DNA of 64,000 nt. Origin: Wenzhouxiangella sp. 15190. Its GTDB lineage: Bacteria > Pseudomonadota > Gammaproteobacteria > Xanthomonadales > Wenzhouxiangellaceae. The notes beneath the pieces are model-generated. The model ran no database searches, was not told where the DNA came from, and worked only from the letters and a program-made list of their open reading frames with translations. The stretch is from positions 1 through 64,000 of the forward strand of contig NZ_QVMV01000032.1 in the NCBI RefSeq assembly GCF_003417465.1, in the 5' to 3' direction. The position numbers were made by a program, and so were the translations under genes. Below, piece after piece: positions 44,093 to 52,265 of the stretch (the first letter of the stretch is position 1; every line of letters starts with the position of its first letter).

Positions 44093-44096
44093 TGAT
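44069..44096 (+). promoter_or_regulatory. Promoter of the winged-helix gene
   Basis: A -35-like TTGTAT (44069-44074) and -10-like TATGAT (44091-44096) are separated by 16 bases. The second direct repeat fills the space between them, so binding there would block RNA polymerase. This fits autorepression. Confidence 0.5.
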
Positions 44097-44129
44097 ATGT
44101 CCCCTTCGGTATAGAAACCGGGAGTCCGA

Positions 44130-44432
44130 ATGACAAGCTGGAGCTTTCTCACCACCCACGCACGAGTGTTGCTCACGATTGCTGCAAACCCCGATATCCG
44201 GCTCAGGGACATTGCGACCGCCGTCGACGTCACCGAAAGGCGGGCACACGCCATCGTCACCGATCTGGCGGAAGGCGGTTACGTGACAAAGCACCGGATC
44301 GGGCGCCGCAACCGATACGAGATCCAGACGCACCGTCAAATCAACGATGACCTCATCAAACTGGCGATCGGTGACGTGCTCGATCTCCTCAACCGCACCA
44401 GCAACGCGACCGCGAACATCGATGACGAATGA
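44130..44432 (+). CDS. Small winged-helix transcriptional regulator
   Basis: The 100-residue protein consists of a MarR/IclR-like winged helix (HARVLLTIAANPDIRLRDIATAVDVTERRAHAIVTDLAEGGYVTKHRIGRRNRYEI) and a short helical tail (DDLIKLAIGDVLDLLNR), probably for dimerisation. It reads a helix of the GLTERxxxxxVxDLxEAGY type common in archaeal and actinobacterial regulators. It is divergent from the hybrid kinase operon, across the direct repeats, so it probably controls both directions. Confidence 0.75.
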   Translation: MTSWSFLTTHARVLLTIAANPDIRLRDIATAVDVTERRAHAIVTDLAEGGYVTKHRIGRRNRYEIQTHRQINDDLIKLAIGDVLDLLNRTSNATANIDDE

Positions 44433-44737
44433 AGATCGGCCCACTGCGGGGAAACCGTGAATGTCTTGGTTTAGTCACCGAATTGATGATCCCAATTTAA
44501 GGATGCCCGCACTCGTATGGAGGAACGAGTGCGGGCGCCACGTGCTTCGATCGCTACGGGCGAGGGAACCCGGTCACGATGTGATTCAGCCGACTGTGCG
44601 GCTGAATGCGCGTGGTTCTGGATGCTCCTTGCGAGCATCCAACGTCAGGATGGCGTACTAGCGAATGTACGTCAGTTCGGTAGCGCACAAATATTCTGGC
44701 TTCGGACCATCGAACCGGATTCACTCCTGAAGTCCTT
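44433..44737. other. Non-coding region with three consecutive perfect hairpins
   Basis: Three perfect stem-loops lie in a row: GCCCGCACTCGT/ACGAGTGCGGGC (44505-44516, 44525-44536), ATTCAGCCG/CGGCTGAAT (44584-44592, 44599-44607) and GGATGCTC/GAGCATCC (44620-44627, 44633-44640). No T tract follows any of them. The overlapping plus-strand frame at 44517-44831 has no ribosome site and no protein-like sequence. The region may be a structured RNA, a cluster of repeat elements, or an end of an acquired segment. Confidence 0.55.
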
Positions 44738-45886
44738 CTATCCTTGCAGCTTCGAGGCCAGGACTTCTAGACCACGCTGGATTTCTTCCGGCGGTGCGGC
44801 GGTGAAGCACAGGCGGACGTGGTGCTTATAGGAGCCGAAGCTCGGACCAGGGGCGACGAGGACGCCGGCCTCGGCCAGGTCACCGAGAAAGCCGTCGAGG
44901 CCGCGGTCGTCGAGGGCATCGGAAACGTCCGGGAACAGGAAGGTGCTGCCCTTGGGTGCCGGGAGGTCGAGGGCTTCGGCGGCTTCACGTCCCAGCCGCG
45001 CGTACTTCTCGCGGGCATTGGCCACCCACTCGTCGGCCGTGCCGTTGAGGGCGTTCAGTGCGGCGAGTTGCGAGGCCGAGCAGGCGGAGTAGTTGATGTT
45101 GGTCATGATGCGCTTGACCGCATCGATGGCTTCATCGGGGCCGGCCAGGTAGCCGCAGCGGTTGCCGGCCATGCCGAAGGCTTTCGAGAAGCTGTGCACC
45201 GAGATGGTGTTGTCCGGCGAGACCGACCGCGTGTAGACGTGTTCGCCATCGTAGACGTAGTCCTCGTAGACATCGTCGGAGAAGATCCACAGGTCGTGCT
45301 TTCTCGCCCACGCGCTTATGGCTTCCAGCCATTCGCGCGGCAGGAGTCGTCCGGTGGGGTTGTGCGGGGTGTTCCAGTAGACGGCGACGGTCTTTTCGGT
45401 TCGATGTCGTTCGAGTCGCTCGACGGCGGCTTCCGCCGTCTCGATCTCGGTCATCATCGGCACGTCGACCGGCGTGGCGCCGAAGGCGCGCACGCTGCCG
45501 GCAATCAGCGGCCAGTAGGGGGCGACCAGCAGTACTTCCTCACCGGGTGAGACCAGCGCGCCGACCACGGCGGCCAGGCCGGCCGTCGCGCCGCCGGTAA
45601 CCACCACCTGGCCGCGCTCGGTTTGCACGCCGGTACGCTCCCCGTGGACTTCGGCGATGCGATCACGAAGCTGCGGATAGCCCGGCACCGGCGAGTAGCG
45701 GTGCATGCCCGGGTGGTCCTCGACGGTGAGGTCCTGCATCCGGCAGCCCTCGGCCGGTTCCATCCAGGTGTCGCCGACGTGCAGCGGCACCGGCGGCTTG
45801 CCGGAAGCGGGCTTTTTCTTGAGCCCGGAATAGACCGAGCCCTTCACGCCCTGCGCGGACTCGGCGATGTTCGGAAATCGCGGCAT
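44738..45886 (-). CDS. Class I/II PLP-dependent aminotransferase
   Basis: The 382-residue protein has the fold type I aspartate-aminotransferase pattern: YSPVPGYPQLRDRIAE, VVVTGGATAGLAAVVGALV, YWNTPHNPTG, IFSDDVYEDYVYDG (PLP aspartate) and the Schiff-base lysine in SFSKAFGMAGNRCGYL. The arginine that binds the substrate carboxylate is in VRLCFT. It transfers an amino group between an amino acid and a keto acid; substrate unknown. It stands alone in front of the DUF2165 gene on the same strand. Confidence 0.92.
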   Translation of the reverse strand: MPRFPNIAESAQGVKGSVYSGLKKKPASGKPPVPLHVGDTWMEPAEGCRMQDLTVEDHPGMHRYSPVPGYPQLRDRIAEVHGERTGVQTERGQVVVTGGATAGLAAVVGALVSPGEEVLLVAPYWPLIAGSVRAFGATPVDVPMMTEIETAEAAVERLERHRTEKTVAVYWNTPHNPTGRLLPREWLEAISAWARKHDLWIFSDDVYEDYVYDGEHVYTRSVSPDNTISVHSFSKAFGMAGNRCGYLAGPDEAIDAVKRIMTNINYSACSASQLAALNALNGTADEWVANAREKYARLGREAAEALDLPAPKGSTFLFPDVSDALDDRGLDGFLGDLAEAGVLVAPGPSFGSYKHHVRLCFTAAPPEEIQRGLEVLASKLQG

Positions 45887-45926
45887 GATCGATCAGTGTT
45901 TTCGATACCCGCCTACAGGTTACACG

Positions 45927-46430
45927 CTAGACGGTGTGGCCTGGCGCCTCGTCGGGCATGTTGACGAACAGCAGCACGATGCCCGAGGAGACCGCATACA
46001 TGAACGCGCCTTCGAGCGAGTTGATGCCCAGTTCGGTCTGCCACATCTGGAAGTACGCCCCGCCGACGGCCATGAACAGGCCCAGCCAGACCGCCACGGC
46101 CACCCCGCAGCCGACCACGGCCCACTGTTTGGCGTGCGCGAATACGGCGGGGGTATCTTGCCGGCGGCGAAGCATGTCGAAACTGCCCTTCAGGCACAGG
46201 ATGCCGGCGAGCAGCTCGCCGAGGATGACGATCCACAGCGCCACCCAGACCAGCACGCCGGTCACGGGCGGGCCGAAGTGATTGGGGTAGTACTCGTGGT
46301 CGGCCATCGACAACACGGCGGTCATGACCGAGTGGGCGGCCTCGAGATTGACGATGTTCTGCAGCGCGTAGAACAGCGCCTGCAGGCCGACGCAGATGAC
46401 GAGAACGATCTTGAGAATCCGGATGGCCAT
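45927..46430 (-). CDS. DUF2165 family small integral membrane protein
   Basis: The 167-residue protein has four helices and the DUF2165 pattern (RILKIVLVICVGLQALFYALQNI, HEYYPNHFGPP, VALWIVILGELLAGILCLKG, GGAYFQMWQTE). The family is conserved, function unknown. GGGAGGAATGCC precedes the ATG, an excellent ribosome site. It is divergent from the spermidine-synthase-like gene and 40 bases upstream of the aminotransferase start, so those two may form an operon. Confidence 0.88.
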   Translation of the reverse strand: MAIRILKIVLVICVGLQALFYALQNIVNLEAAHSVMTAVLSMADHEYYPNHFGPPVTGVLVWVALWIVILGELLAGILCLKGSFDMLRRRQDTPAVFAHAKQWAVVGCGVAVAVWLGLFMAVGGAYFQMWQTELGINSLEGAFMYAVSSGIVLLFVNMPDEAPGHTV

Positions 46431-46561
46431 GGCATTCCTCCCTGGTGTACGCCGTCACTCAATCGACAGTGTTCCCTCGCCTCGACTATACTCCGCCGAC
46501 CGCAGGCAAGCCAGGGCACCCGCCCGACCGCCGGACCCCATCACGACCTCACAGTGCAGTA

Positions 46562-47242
46562 ATGAAACCCTCGATCCTTCTCGGCACCGCCACCATCCCC
46601 GACACCAACAAGCAGATGATGCTCTACCAGCACGAGGTGAAGTTCTCGATCACCATTCCCGGCCGGGGCGAGCTGATGAACAGCCGCGTCAACGGTTCGG
46701 AAAAGGCATTGGCCGAACTGACCTGCGAGCGCATCAAGGGCGTCAAGAAACCGCGTTTGCTGATCGGGGGACTGGGCATGGGTTTCACGCTGGCCTCGGC
46801 GCTGGAAGCGACCGGGCCCGACGCCGAAGTGGTGGTGGCCGAACTGGTGCCGGAAGTAATCGACTGGAATCGCGATTTCATGGGCGAGCCGGCCGGGCAT
46901 CCCCTGGCCGACCCGCGAACCACCGTCTACGTGGGCGACGTGAGTGATGTGATCCGCAAGCCGGAGTCGGGCTTCGACGCGGTCATGCTCGATGTCGACA
47001 ACGGGCCCGAGGCGCTGATCCGGCGCGAGAACGACTGGATCTATTCGGCCGCCGGGCTGTCGGCCATCGCGCGTTGCCTGAGCCCGGGCGGCGTGCTGTC
47101 GGTGTGGTCGGCCGGGCCCGATCGATTGTTCGTCAAGCGGATGAAGGAAGCCGGCTTTCGTGTGGACGAGCGTGTCGTTCGGCCGCACAAGAAGGGCAAG
47201 GGGGCGCGACACTTCATCTGGTTCGGGACGAAACACTCTTAG
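46562..47242 (+). CDS. Spermidine synthase-like SAM-dependent methyltransferase-fold protein
   Basis: The 226-residue protein has the Rossmann core of spermine/spermidine synthases: KPRLLIGGLGMGFTLASAL (glycine-rich), VVVAELVPEVIDWNRDF (acidic end of beta2), and DAVMLDVDNGPEALIRREND. The N-terminal tetramerisation strand domain is present but short. Catalytic Asp usual in PEP-type synthases is represented by D in MLDVDNGP. It could be a polyamine aminopropyltransferase or a methyltransferase of that family. ATG 46562 is selected because homology begins there. Confidence 0.82.
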   Translation: MKPSILLGTATIPDTNKQMMLYQHEVKFSITIPGRGELMNSRVNGSEKALAELTCERIKGVKKPRLLIGGLGMGFTLASALEATGPDAEVVVAELVPEVIDWNRDFMGEPAGHPLADPRTTVYVGDVSDVIRKPESGFDAVMLDVDNGPEALIRRENDWIYSAAGLSAIARCLSPGGVLSVWSAGPDRLFVKRMKEAGFRVDERVVRPHKKGKGARHFIWFGTKHS

Positions 47243-47276
47243 AGCGTTTCGTACCAACCTGCACCTGGTCATTGCC

Positions 47277-47981
47277 TCAGGCGATGGGGTGTTCGCGCAG
47301 GGAGGCCTCACCCAGGCGCGCCAGCGGGCTGCCGCACAGCCAGTCGGGAAGCCGCGCTTTCAGATCCCTATCGCCATAAGTTCGTAGCGCCCCCTGCTTC
47401 TCGGCTTCGGCCAGGGTCGAGCGGCACAGCCACACACCCGTCAGCGTGACGACGCTGGTCTCGACGACCAGGTCGACGTCGTGCCCGGGATCTTCCATGC
47501 ACAGATCGGTTTCCCCCGCTTCGGCCACCAGCCACCAGTCGCCCTGCCCCCTGGGCGCATCATTGAAGCGAATCTGGATCACCGTGCGCTGATCGGGAAA
47601 CTGTGAAGCGTCGACGCCGCGCCGGATATCCCACATCAACAGCCCGACGTCGTAATCGCCTTCCTCGAGCTGGCTGCCCACCCAGCGATGCCCCCAAACG
47701 GCCATGTTCTCGACCAGGGGCTGGATCTCGCGGCCGGCAGGGGTCAATTCGTAGGACTGGGCGCCCTCGGCATCGAGTTTGTGCTCGACCACGCCGGCCT
47801 GCTCGAGCTGCTTGAGGCGACGCGACAACAGTGTGGGGGAGATCAGGGGCAGGCCGCGACGGAGGTCGTTGAAGCGACGACTGCCCGCGACCAGTTCGCG
47901 AACCAGCAACATCGTCCAGCGCTCGCACAGGATTTCGGCGGCCTTGGCGAGCGGGCAGAACTGACCGTAGCCGTGTGCCAT
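47277..47981 (-). CDS. HxlR-family regulator with C-terminal SCP2-like domain
   Basis: The 234-residue protein has an HxlR winged helix at residues 1-105 (CPLAKAAEILCERWTMLLVRELVAGSRRFNDLRRGLPLISPTLLSRRLKQLEQAGVV). The C-domain (QIRFNDAPRGQGDWWLVAEAGETDLCMEDPGHDVDLVVETSVVTLTGVWL) has the SCP2 sterol/lipid-carrier-like pattern and probably binds a hydrophobic ligand. Cysteine at position 9 may also sense redox change, as in other HxlR proteins. A perfect dyad 34 bases upstream of the start is the likely operator, shared with the divergent haemoglobin gene. Confidence 0.88.
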   Translation of the reverse strand: MAHGYGQFCPLAKAAEILCERWTMLLVRELVAGSRRFNDLRRGLPLISPTLLSRRLKQLEQAGVVEHKLDAEGAQSYELTPAGREIQPLVENMAVWGHRWVGSQLEEGDYDVGLLMWDIRRGVDASQFPDQRTVIQIRFNDAPRGQGDWWLVAEAGETDLCMEDPGHDVDLVVETSVVTLTGVWLCRSTLAEAEKQGALRTYGDRDLKARLPDWLCGSPLARLGEASLREHPIA

Positions 47982-48015
47982 GGCCGCAGTCTATGCCGCG
48001 CCCCGGACGGCAGCA

Positions 48016-48032
48016 AGTACACATTCTGTACT
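48016..48032. promoter_or_regulatory. Perfect dyad operator between HxlR regulator and haemoglobin genes
   Basis: AGTACA (48016-48021), CATTC, TGTACT (48027-48032) form a perfect inverted repeat with a five-base centre. HxlR proteins bind dyads built on GTAC/TACT half-sites, and this is the only such dyad in the intergenic space, so it is a good candidate site for autoregulation and control of the haemoglobin gene. Confidence 0.6.
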
Positions 48033-48124
48033 ATGCGCGCCGGCCGACGCTCGCTTAGGCTTGATTCACCTTCGCAGACAAGCTGCGAAATGGGGAGACA
48101 AGCAAAGCGAACGAGGAGGATTTC

Positions 48125-48496
48125 ATGACATCGCTTTACCAGAATCTCGGCGGTGCCGACGGTATTGCCGCGCTGGTCGACGACATCGTCGATGCCCATC
48201 TGCGCAACCCCGTCATCAAGGCGCGCTACGAGCCGCTGGCCGAAGATCCGGAGAAGTTCGAACAGGCGAAAAAGCACCTGCGCGACTTTCTGGGCACCGG
48301 CAGCGGCGGCCCGGAAGACTACACCGGCCGCAGCATGCCCGACACCCATCGCGGCATGAACATCAGCGCAGCCGAGTACATGGCCGCCTGCGACGACATC
48401 ATGAACACGCTCGATGCCCACAACGTCAAAGAAGAGGCGCGCAAGGATGTGCTGTTCATCGCCTGGTCGCTGAAAGACGAGATCATGCACATCTGA
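48125..48496 (+). CDS. Group I truncated haemoglobin
   Basis: The 123-residue protein matches TrHb1 (YLNLGG-type start as SLYQNLGGADGIAALVDDIV, then AKKHLRDFLGTGSGGPEDYTGRSMPDTHRGMNI). Proximal histidine is H75. The position of B10 tyrosine, which hydrogen-bonds bound O2 in most members, appears to be valine (DDIVDAHLRNP against DDFYxRVLADP). It could detoxify NO or bind another ligand; the changed pocket makes O2 binding less certain. GAGGAGG precedes the ATG. It is divergent from the HxlR regulator, sharing the dyad operator. Confidence 0.85.
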   Translation: MTSLYQNLGGADGIAALVDDIVDAHLRNPVIKARYEPLAEDPEKFEQAKKHLRDFLGTGSGGPEDYTGRSMPDTHRGMNISAAEYMAACDDIMNTLDAHNVKEEARKDVLFIAWSLKDEIMHI

Positions 48497-48547
48497 GCTG
48501 CAACACCGGGCACGGCAGTCGACTGCCGTGCCGCGGAACGGGGATGA

Positions 48548-49564
48548 TTATTCGACCGTGAAGACCTGGTGCATCTCGGCGGCATTGATCTCCGAGATCC
48601 ACAGGTAGCGACCGGGCGAGAGATCAACGGTCATGTACCCGTGGTTGCCGGCTTCCATGTGCTCGACGCCGCCGAGAAACTCCACGGGCGCCGGTGCACG
48701 CAGGCCACCGACGTCGCTCCAGTCCATCCAGGAGACGATGTCTTCGAGATCGGAATCTTCCTCGAGCCGGGCCAGGTTGACGTCGTAGGGCATGAACGTT
48801 TCGGGGCGATCTTCGATATCCACCCGGATGGTCTGACTGCCGGAAGGCAGCGTATCGGGCGCCTCGATGCCGTCGTTGGTGATCGCGATCGTCGCGTCCG
48901 CCTCGGGTTCGGCACCTTCGCCGCCCTGGTCGACCACGTCCACCTGGGTCAGCATGCCCATCGAGGTGTGAAAGGTACCATCCGGCGACTTGACGTAGCA
49001 CTCCATCAGATAGGTACCGGGCTCCGGCACCCGAAAGGATGTCTGGGCCGAGCGTCCCGGCGCCAGCAGACCGACCCCACCGACGTAGGTCATCTGCAGG
49101 CCCCACTCGGGAATGTTCTCGCCCAGGAAGGTGCCGATGTCGGCCTTTTCGATCTCCCCGCTGCGGATACCGGCCATCAACTCGTCGAAGGCCGGCACCA
49201 CTTCGCGGCGTTGATCCTCGATGGTCTTGCCTTCCACCAGGCGATACATGATCACGAAATGGGTCTGCTGGCCGAGGTTCTCCAGGCGCATCGTGTACCA
49301 GCCGGTGCCCATTTCTTCGGGTGCGTCGATGGCGAAGTCCCGCACGACGACTTCTATGACCCGCTCATCGGAGGCATCGGGGTCGGAATCGGTCTCCGGC
49401 GCGGCCTCCTCGGCGTCTGCTTCAACCGTGTCCTGCTGTGTCTCGCCCGCCTCTGCCGGTGCTGACGCCTCCTGTTCCTGCTGCGATCCGTCCCCGCCGC
49501 ATCCGGCCAGGCTGAGTGTCAGTGCCAGGACCACCAGCGTCGTCAGTCTTGAGCAATCCCTCAT
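48548..49564 (-). CDS. Lipoprotein with two cupredoxin-like domains
   Basis: The 338-residue precursor has a lipobox (LSLAGC) and an acidic, Glu/Ala-rich linker to about residue 65. Two beta-sandwich domains of cupredoxin type follow (VVVRDFAIDAPEEMGTGWYTMRLEN..., and ATIAITNDGIEAPDTLPSGSQTIRVDIED...). The second half has HTSMGMLT and GRYLWIS, reminiscent of copper-site regions, but the ordered H-C-H-M set is not complete, so metal binding is uncertain. It should sit on the periplasmic face of the outer or inner membrane. GGGAGGGAG precedes the ATG. It stands alone on its strand. Confidence 0.72.
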   Translation of the reverse strand: MRDCSRLTTLVVLALTLSLAGCGGDGSQQEQEASAPAEAGETQQDTVEADAEEAAPETDSDPDASDERVIEVVVRDFAIDAPEEMGTGWYTMRLENLGQQTHFVIMYRLVEGKTIEDQRREVVPAFDELMAGIRSGEIEKADIGTFLGENIPEWGLQMTYVGGVGLLAPGRSAQTSFRVPEPGTYLMECYVKSPDGTFHTSMGMLTQVDVVDQGGEGAEPEADATIAITNDGIEAPDTLPSGSQTIRVDIEDRPETFMPYDVNLARLEEDSDLEDIVSWMDWSDVGGLRAPAPVEFLGGVEHMEAGNHGYMTVDLSPGRYLWISEINAAEMHQVFTVE

Positions 49565-49758
49565 GACTCCCTCCCGTCAATATGCGCAAAAAAAGCCGAT
49601 AAATGCTCACAACTATAACATTTTTGAGAACTGCATCACGCCAGAGCGAGCCTCAGGGAGTCTCGGTCGCCGGCCCGTCGGCCTCCGCCAGGCGATCATC
49701 ACGGCCGGGCGGCTTCACCCGTATAATCGGGCACTGATCCCATTACCGCAATTGGCGC

Positions 49759-50970
49759 ATGACCCGTTTCCTGACCGCCCTGCTGGCCCTGGCTGCCGCG
49801 TCGATGCACGCCCCGGCCACCCCCGCCGCGGTTCCGGACTTTGCCGAGATGGACCGGCATTTCCGCATCATGCTCGAGGCCGAGCGGGTGCCGGGCGCCG
49901 CCTGGGCGGTGGTGCGCGACGGGCGCATCGTGCATGCCGCCGGTCACGGTGTACGCTCGCTCGACGACCAGCGAAGTGTCACGCCCGAAACCGTCTTTCG
50001 CGTCGCCTCGGTGTCCAAGACTTTCGCCGCCCAGCTCACCGGCCAGCTGGTGGCCGAGGGCCGGCTGCACTGGGACGATCCGGTCAGGCGCTACGTGCCG
50101 CAGTTCACCCTGGCCCGCGCCGAACACGCGCAGAAGCTGACCATCGAACACCTGCTGAGTCAAAGCGCCGGCATCGTACCCAACGCCTACGACAACCTGC
50201 TCAACGCCGGACGCACGCTCGAGGAGATCCTGCCGCAGTTCGGCAACGTGGCCCCCGTGTGCCCGCCGGGCGAGTGCTACACCTACCAGAACGTGCTGTT
50301 CTCGCTGGTCGAGCCGGCGATCGAGGCCAGCAGCGGCCGAAGCTACGCCGACTTGCTGCGCGAGCGCGTGTTCGAACCACTCGACATGCGACAGGCTTCG
50401 GTCGGCCACGACGAATTCCTGGCCAGCAGCAACCGCGCCTCGCCGCACGTCAAGGTCAACCGCTGGCGCTGGGTCCCCACCCAGGTCAACGAAAACTACT
50501 ACCGCGTCGCCCCGGCGGCGGGCGTCAACGCCAGCGCGCTGGATCTCGGCCGCTGGCTGGCGGCCCACATGGGCAATCGCCCCGACGTGATTCGACCGCA
50601 AGTGGTCGCCGGCCTCACCCGCAAGCGCGTGCGCACCGCGCGCGAACTGCGGCGCAAGGGCTGGCGCGACCTGTTGTCCGACGCCCACTACGGGCTGGGC
50701 TGGCGCATCTACAGCATCGACGGGCAGCCGTTGATCACCCACAGCGGCTGGGTGAAGGGCTTCGTGGCGCAGGTCGCCTACTCGCCCGAGCACCGCACCG
50801 GGCTGGCCCTGCTGCTCAACGCCGAAAGCGGGGCGATCAACGACCTGTCGATCCACTTCTGGCAACAGGCGCTGGCCGAACCACCGATGGTCGCCAGCAG
50901 GGCCGCTTCCCCGTCGGAAGCGGCCGAGAGTTCCACCAACGAGACCTCGGTGGTTTCCGCGCCGAACTGA
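49759..50970 (+). CDS. Secreted serine hydrolase of the beta-lactamase (class C) family
   Basis: The 403-residue protein has a signal peptide (to TPAA) and the penicillin-binding/AmpC fold. The motifs are SVSK (S84, K87), a YQN box in CYTYQNVLF and HSGW as the KTG-equivalent. These are the catalytic residues of class C beta-lactamases, D-aminopeptidases and esterases. The class C length is about 380. The preferred substrate cannot be told; most such proteins are esterases or peptidases rather than true lactamases. A transcription unit of its own is likely. Confidence 0.88.
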   Translation: MTRFLTALLALAAASMHAPATPAAVPDFAEMDRHFRIMLEAERVPGAAWAVVRDGRIVHAAGHGVRSLDDQRSVTPETVFRVASVSKTFAAQLTGQLVAEGRLHWDDPVRRYVPQFTLARAEHAQKLTIEHLLSQSAGIVPNAYDNLLNAGRTLEEILPQFGNVAPVCPPGECYTYQNVLFSLVEPAIEASSGRSYADLLRERVFEPLDMRQASVGHDEFLASSNRASPHVKVNRWRWVPTQVNENYYRVAPAAGVNASALDLGRWLAAHMGNRPDVIRPQVVAGLTRKRVRTARELRRKGWRDLLSDAHYGLGWRIYSIDGQPLITHSGWVKGFVAQVAYSPEHRTGLALLLNAESGAINDLSIHFWQQALAEPPMVASRAASPSEAAESSTNETSVVSAPN

Positions 50971-50982
50971 AGGCCGCGCGTC

Positions 50983-51408
50983 CTACTTGAGCGTGGCGTT
51001 GAGCGAGATATCCGCGCCCGCGAGCACCTTCGAGACCGGACAGCCCTTCTTGGCCGCTTCCGCGTGCTCCTGGAAATCATCTTCGCCGATGCCCGGCACG
51101 ACGGCTTCGGTCACCAGCTCGATGCGCGTAATCGAAGGACCGTCGTCACCCTTTTCCAGGTGCACGTGGGCCACCGTCTCGACCGAGTCGGGCTTGTGAC
51201 CGGCCTGGGCCAGGATATTGGACAGGGCCATCGAGAAGCACCCCGCGTGCGCGGCGCCGATCAGCTCCTCGGGATTGGAGCCGGTGCCTTCCTCGAAACG
51301 CGAGCTGAAGGAATACTGGCCTTCCCAGGCGCCGCTGCCGAACGCCATGCGGCCTTTTCCGGACGGTAGATCGCCTTCCCAACGTGCATTCGCTGTTCTT
51401 GTGGCCAT
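50983..51408 (-). CDS. osmC: OsmC-type peroxiredoxin
   Basis: The 141-residue protein reduces organic hydroperoxides with two redox cysteines, in HAGCFSMAL and KKGCPVSK, and has the Arg (FSSRFEEG) and Glu of the active site. This fits OsmC rather than Ohr (SNPEELIGAAHAGCFSMALSN). GGAG precedes ATG 51408, so the longer frame to 51549 is rejected. A CA/GT dinucleotide tract lies immediately upstream (51421-51438), which could affect expression. It is convergent with the beta-lactamase gene, 12 bases apart. Confidence 0.93.
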   Translation of the reverse strand: MATRTANARWEGDLPSGKGRMAFGSGAWEGQYSFSSRFEEGTGSNPEELIGAAHAGCFSMALSNILAQAGHKPDSVETVAHVHLEKGDDGPSITRIELVTEAVVPGIGEDDFQEHAEAAKKGCPVSKVLAGADISLNATLK

Positions 51409-51420
51409 GATCGGGCTCCT

Positions 51421-51438
51421 CGTGTGTGTGTGCGTGTG
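51421..51438. repeat. GT dinucleotide tract upstream of osmC
   Basis: CGTGTGTGTGCGTGTGAT is a nearly pure GT tract of about 16 bases in the 5' leader of the minus-strand osmC gene, beginning 12 bases above the start. Slipped-strand changes here could alter the leader or its distance to the ribosome site. Confidence 0.6.
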
Positions 51439-51657
51439 ATGGTTGCTTGATTCTACGTGCCCGGCGTGGCCTCGACATGATCGAGTTCGACGGCTGACGG
51501 CTCTTCCCGGTACAGGCCGCCTGGGCATGCGTTGACGGCCGGACACCAAGTTGTACTACAGACATGGCATCGACTCCGCCGATCACCAACCCCTTCAGCC
51601 GTTCCAGCTGGGGCGGGTTACTTACCGACTGCCGCGCTGACAGGCAGCGCGCCGCCG

Positions 51658-52251
51658 TCAGGAATCGGGCGGATTTCGGTACGGCGCGTGGACGTAGTAC
51701 TTGGGCCGGTCATCGAGCCTGACGTGCAGCCAGGCCACGCCACCGCCGGCGGTGCTGAGCCACACCGGCCGTTCACCCAGGCGATCGGCCATCGCCAGCG
51801 AGACTTCCCGCCAGAACGAGCGCTGCTGCTCGCGCGGCGCACCCCGAAGGAAGTTGGCCAGGTGCGTATAGGCTGCCTCGCCGTCGCGCCGGCAGGGCAC
51901 CACCAGCACGGCATCGCCACCCAGGTTGGGAAAGCGGACGACCGGGCGATCACTTCGCAGGTGCCCGGCGAAGGGGGAAGGATCCGGCATCACGTCGATC
52001 GATGGATCGTCCACGGCCACGCATTCGAACCGCGTATCCAGGCGGTCGACCGTCATGGCCGGCGTTTCCCAGCGGAAGGCGGCAAACGGCAGTTCGGCCA
52101 GTCGTCGCCCGAGCGGGTCGGAGAAGGTCTGACCCCGTCGCCATCCTTCCAGTACACGGCGCCAACTCAAGCAGCCGTCGGAATCGACCAGGGTAAACCG
52201 GATCACCCGTTGATCCAGGGTCTCGGCATGAACCTTGTAGTCCGTGTCCAC
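51658..52251 (-). CDS. Hypothetical protein with C-terminal WLHVRLDDRPKYY motif
   Basis: The 197-residue product starts at GTG 52251. It has no signal peptide or membrane helix. Conserved-looking segments are SWRRVLEGWRRGQTFSDPLGRRLAELPFAAFRWETP, FPNLGGDAVLVVPCRRDGEAAYTHLANFLRGAP and the C-terminal WLSTAGGGVAWLHVRLDDRPKYYVHAPY. This resembles proteins grouped as DUF6940, but I hold that only loosely. It lies 14 bases downstream of DUF423 on the same strand and is probably co-transcribed. Confidence 0.65.
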   Translation of the reverse strand: MDTDYKVHAETLDQRVIRFTLVDSDGCLSWRRVLEGWRRGQTFSDPLGRRLAELPFAAFRWETPAMTVDRLDTRFECVAVDDPSIDVMPDPSPFAGHLRSDRPVVRFPNLGGDAVLVVPCRRDGEAAYTHLANFLRGAPREQQRSFWREVSLAMADRLGERPVWLSTAGGGVAWLHVRLDDRPKYYVHAPYRNPPDS

Positions 52252-52265
52252 CAGACGCCCTTACT

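Noticed and set aside
44517-44831. 104-codon frame over the three hairpins
   Set aside because: It has no ribosome site, runs through the stem-loops and into the end of the aminotransferase gene, and has no protein-like pattern.
49759-50970. Beta-lactam resistance gene
   Set aside because: The SVSK/YQN/HSG set shows only the wider serine hydrolase family. Nothing indicates lactam-degrading activity or mobility.
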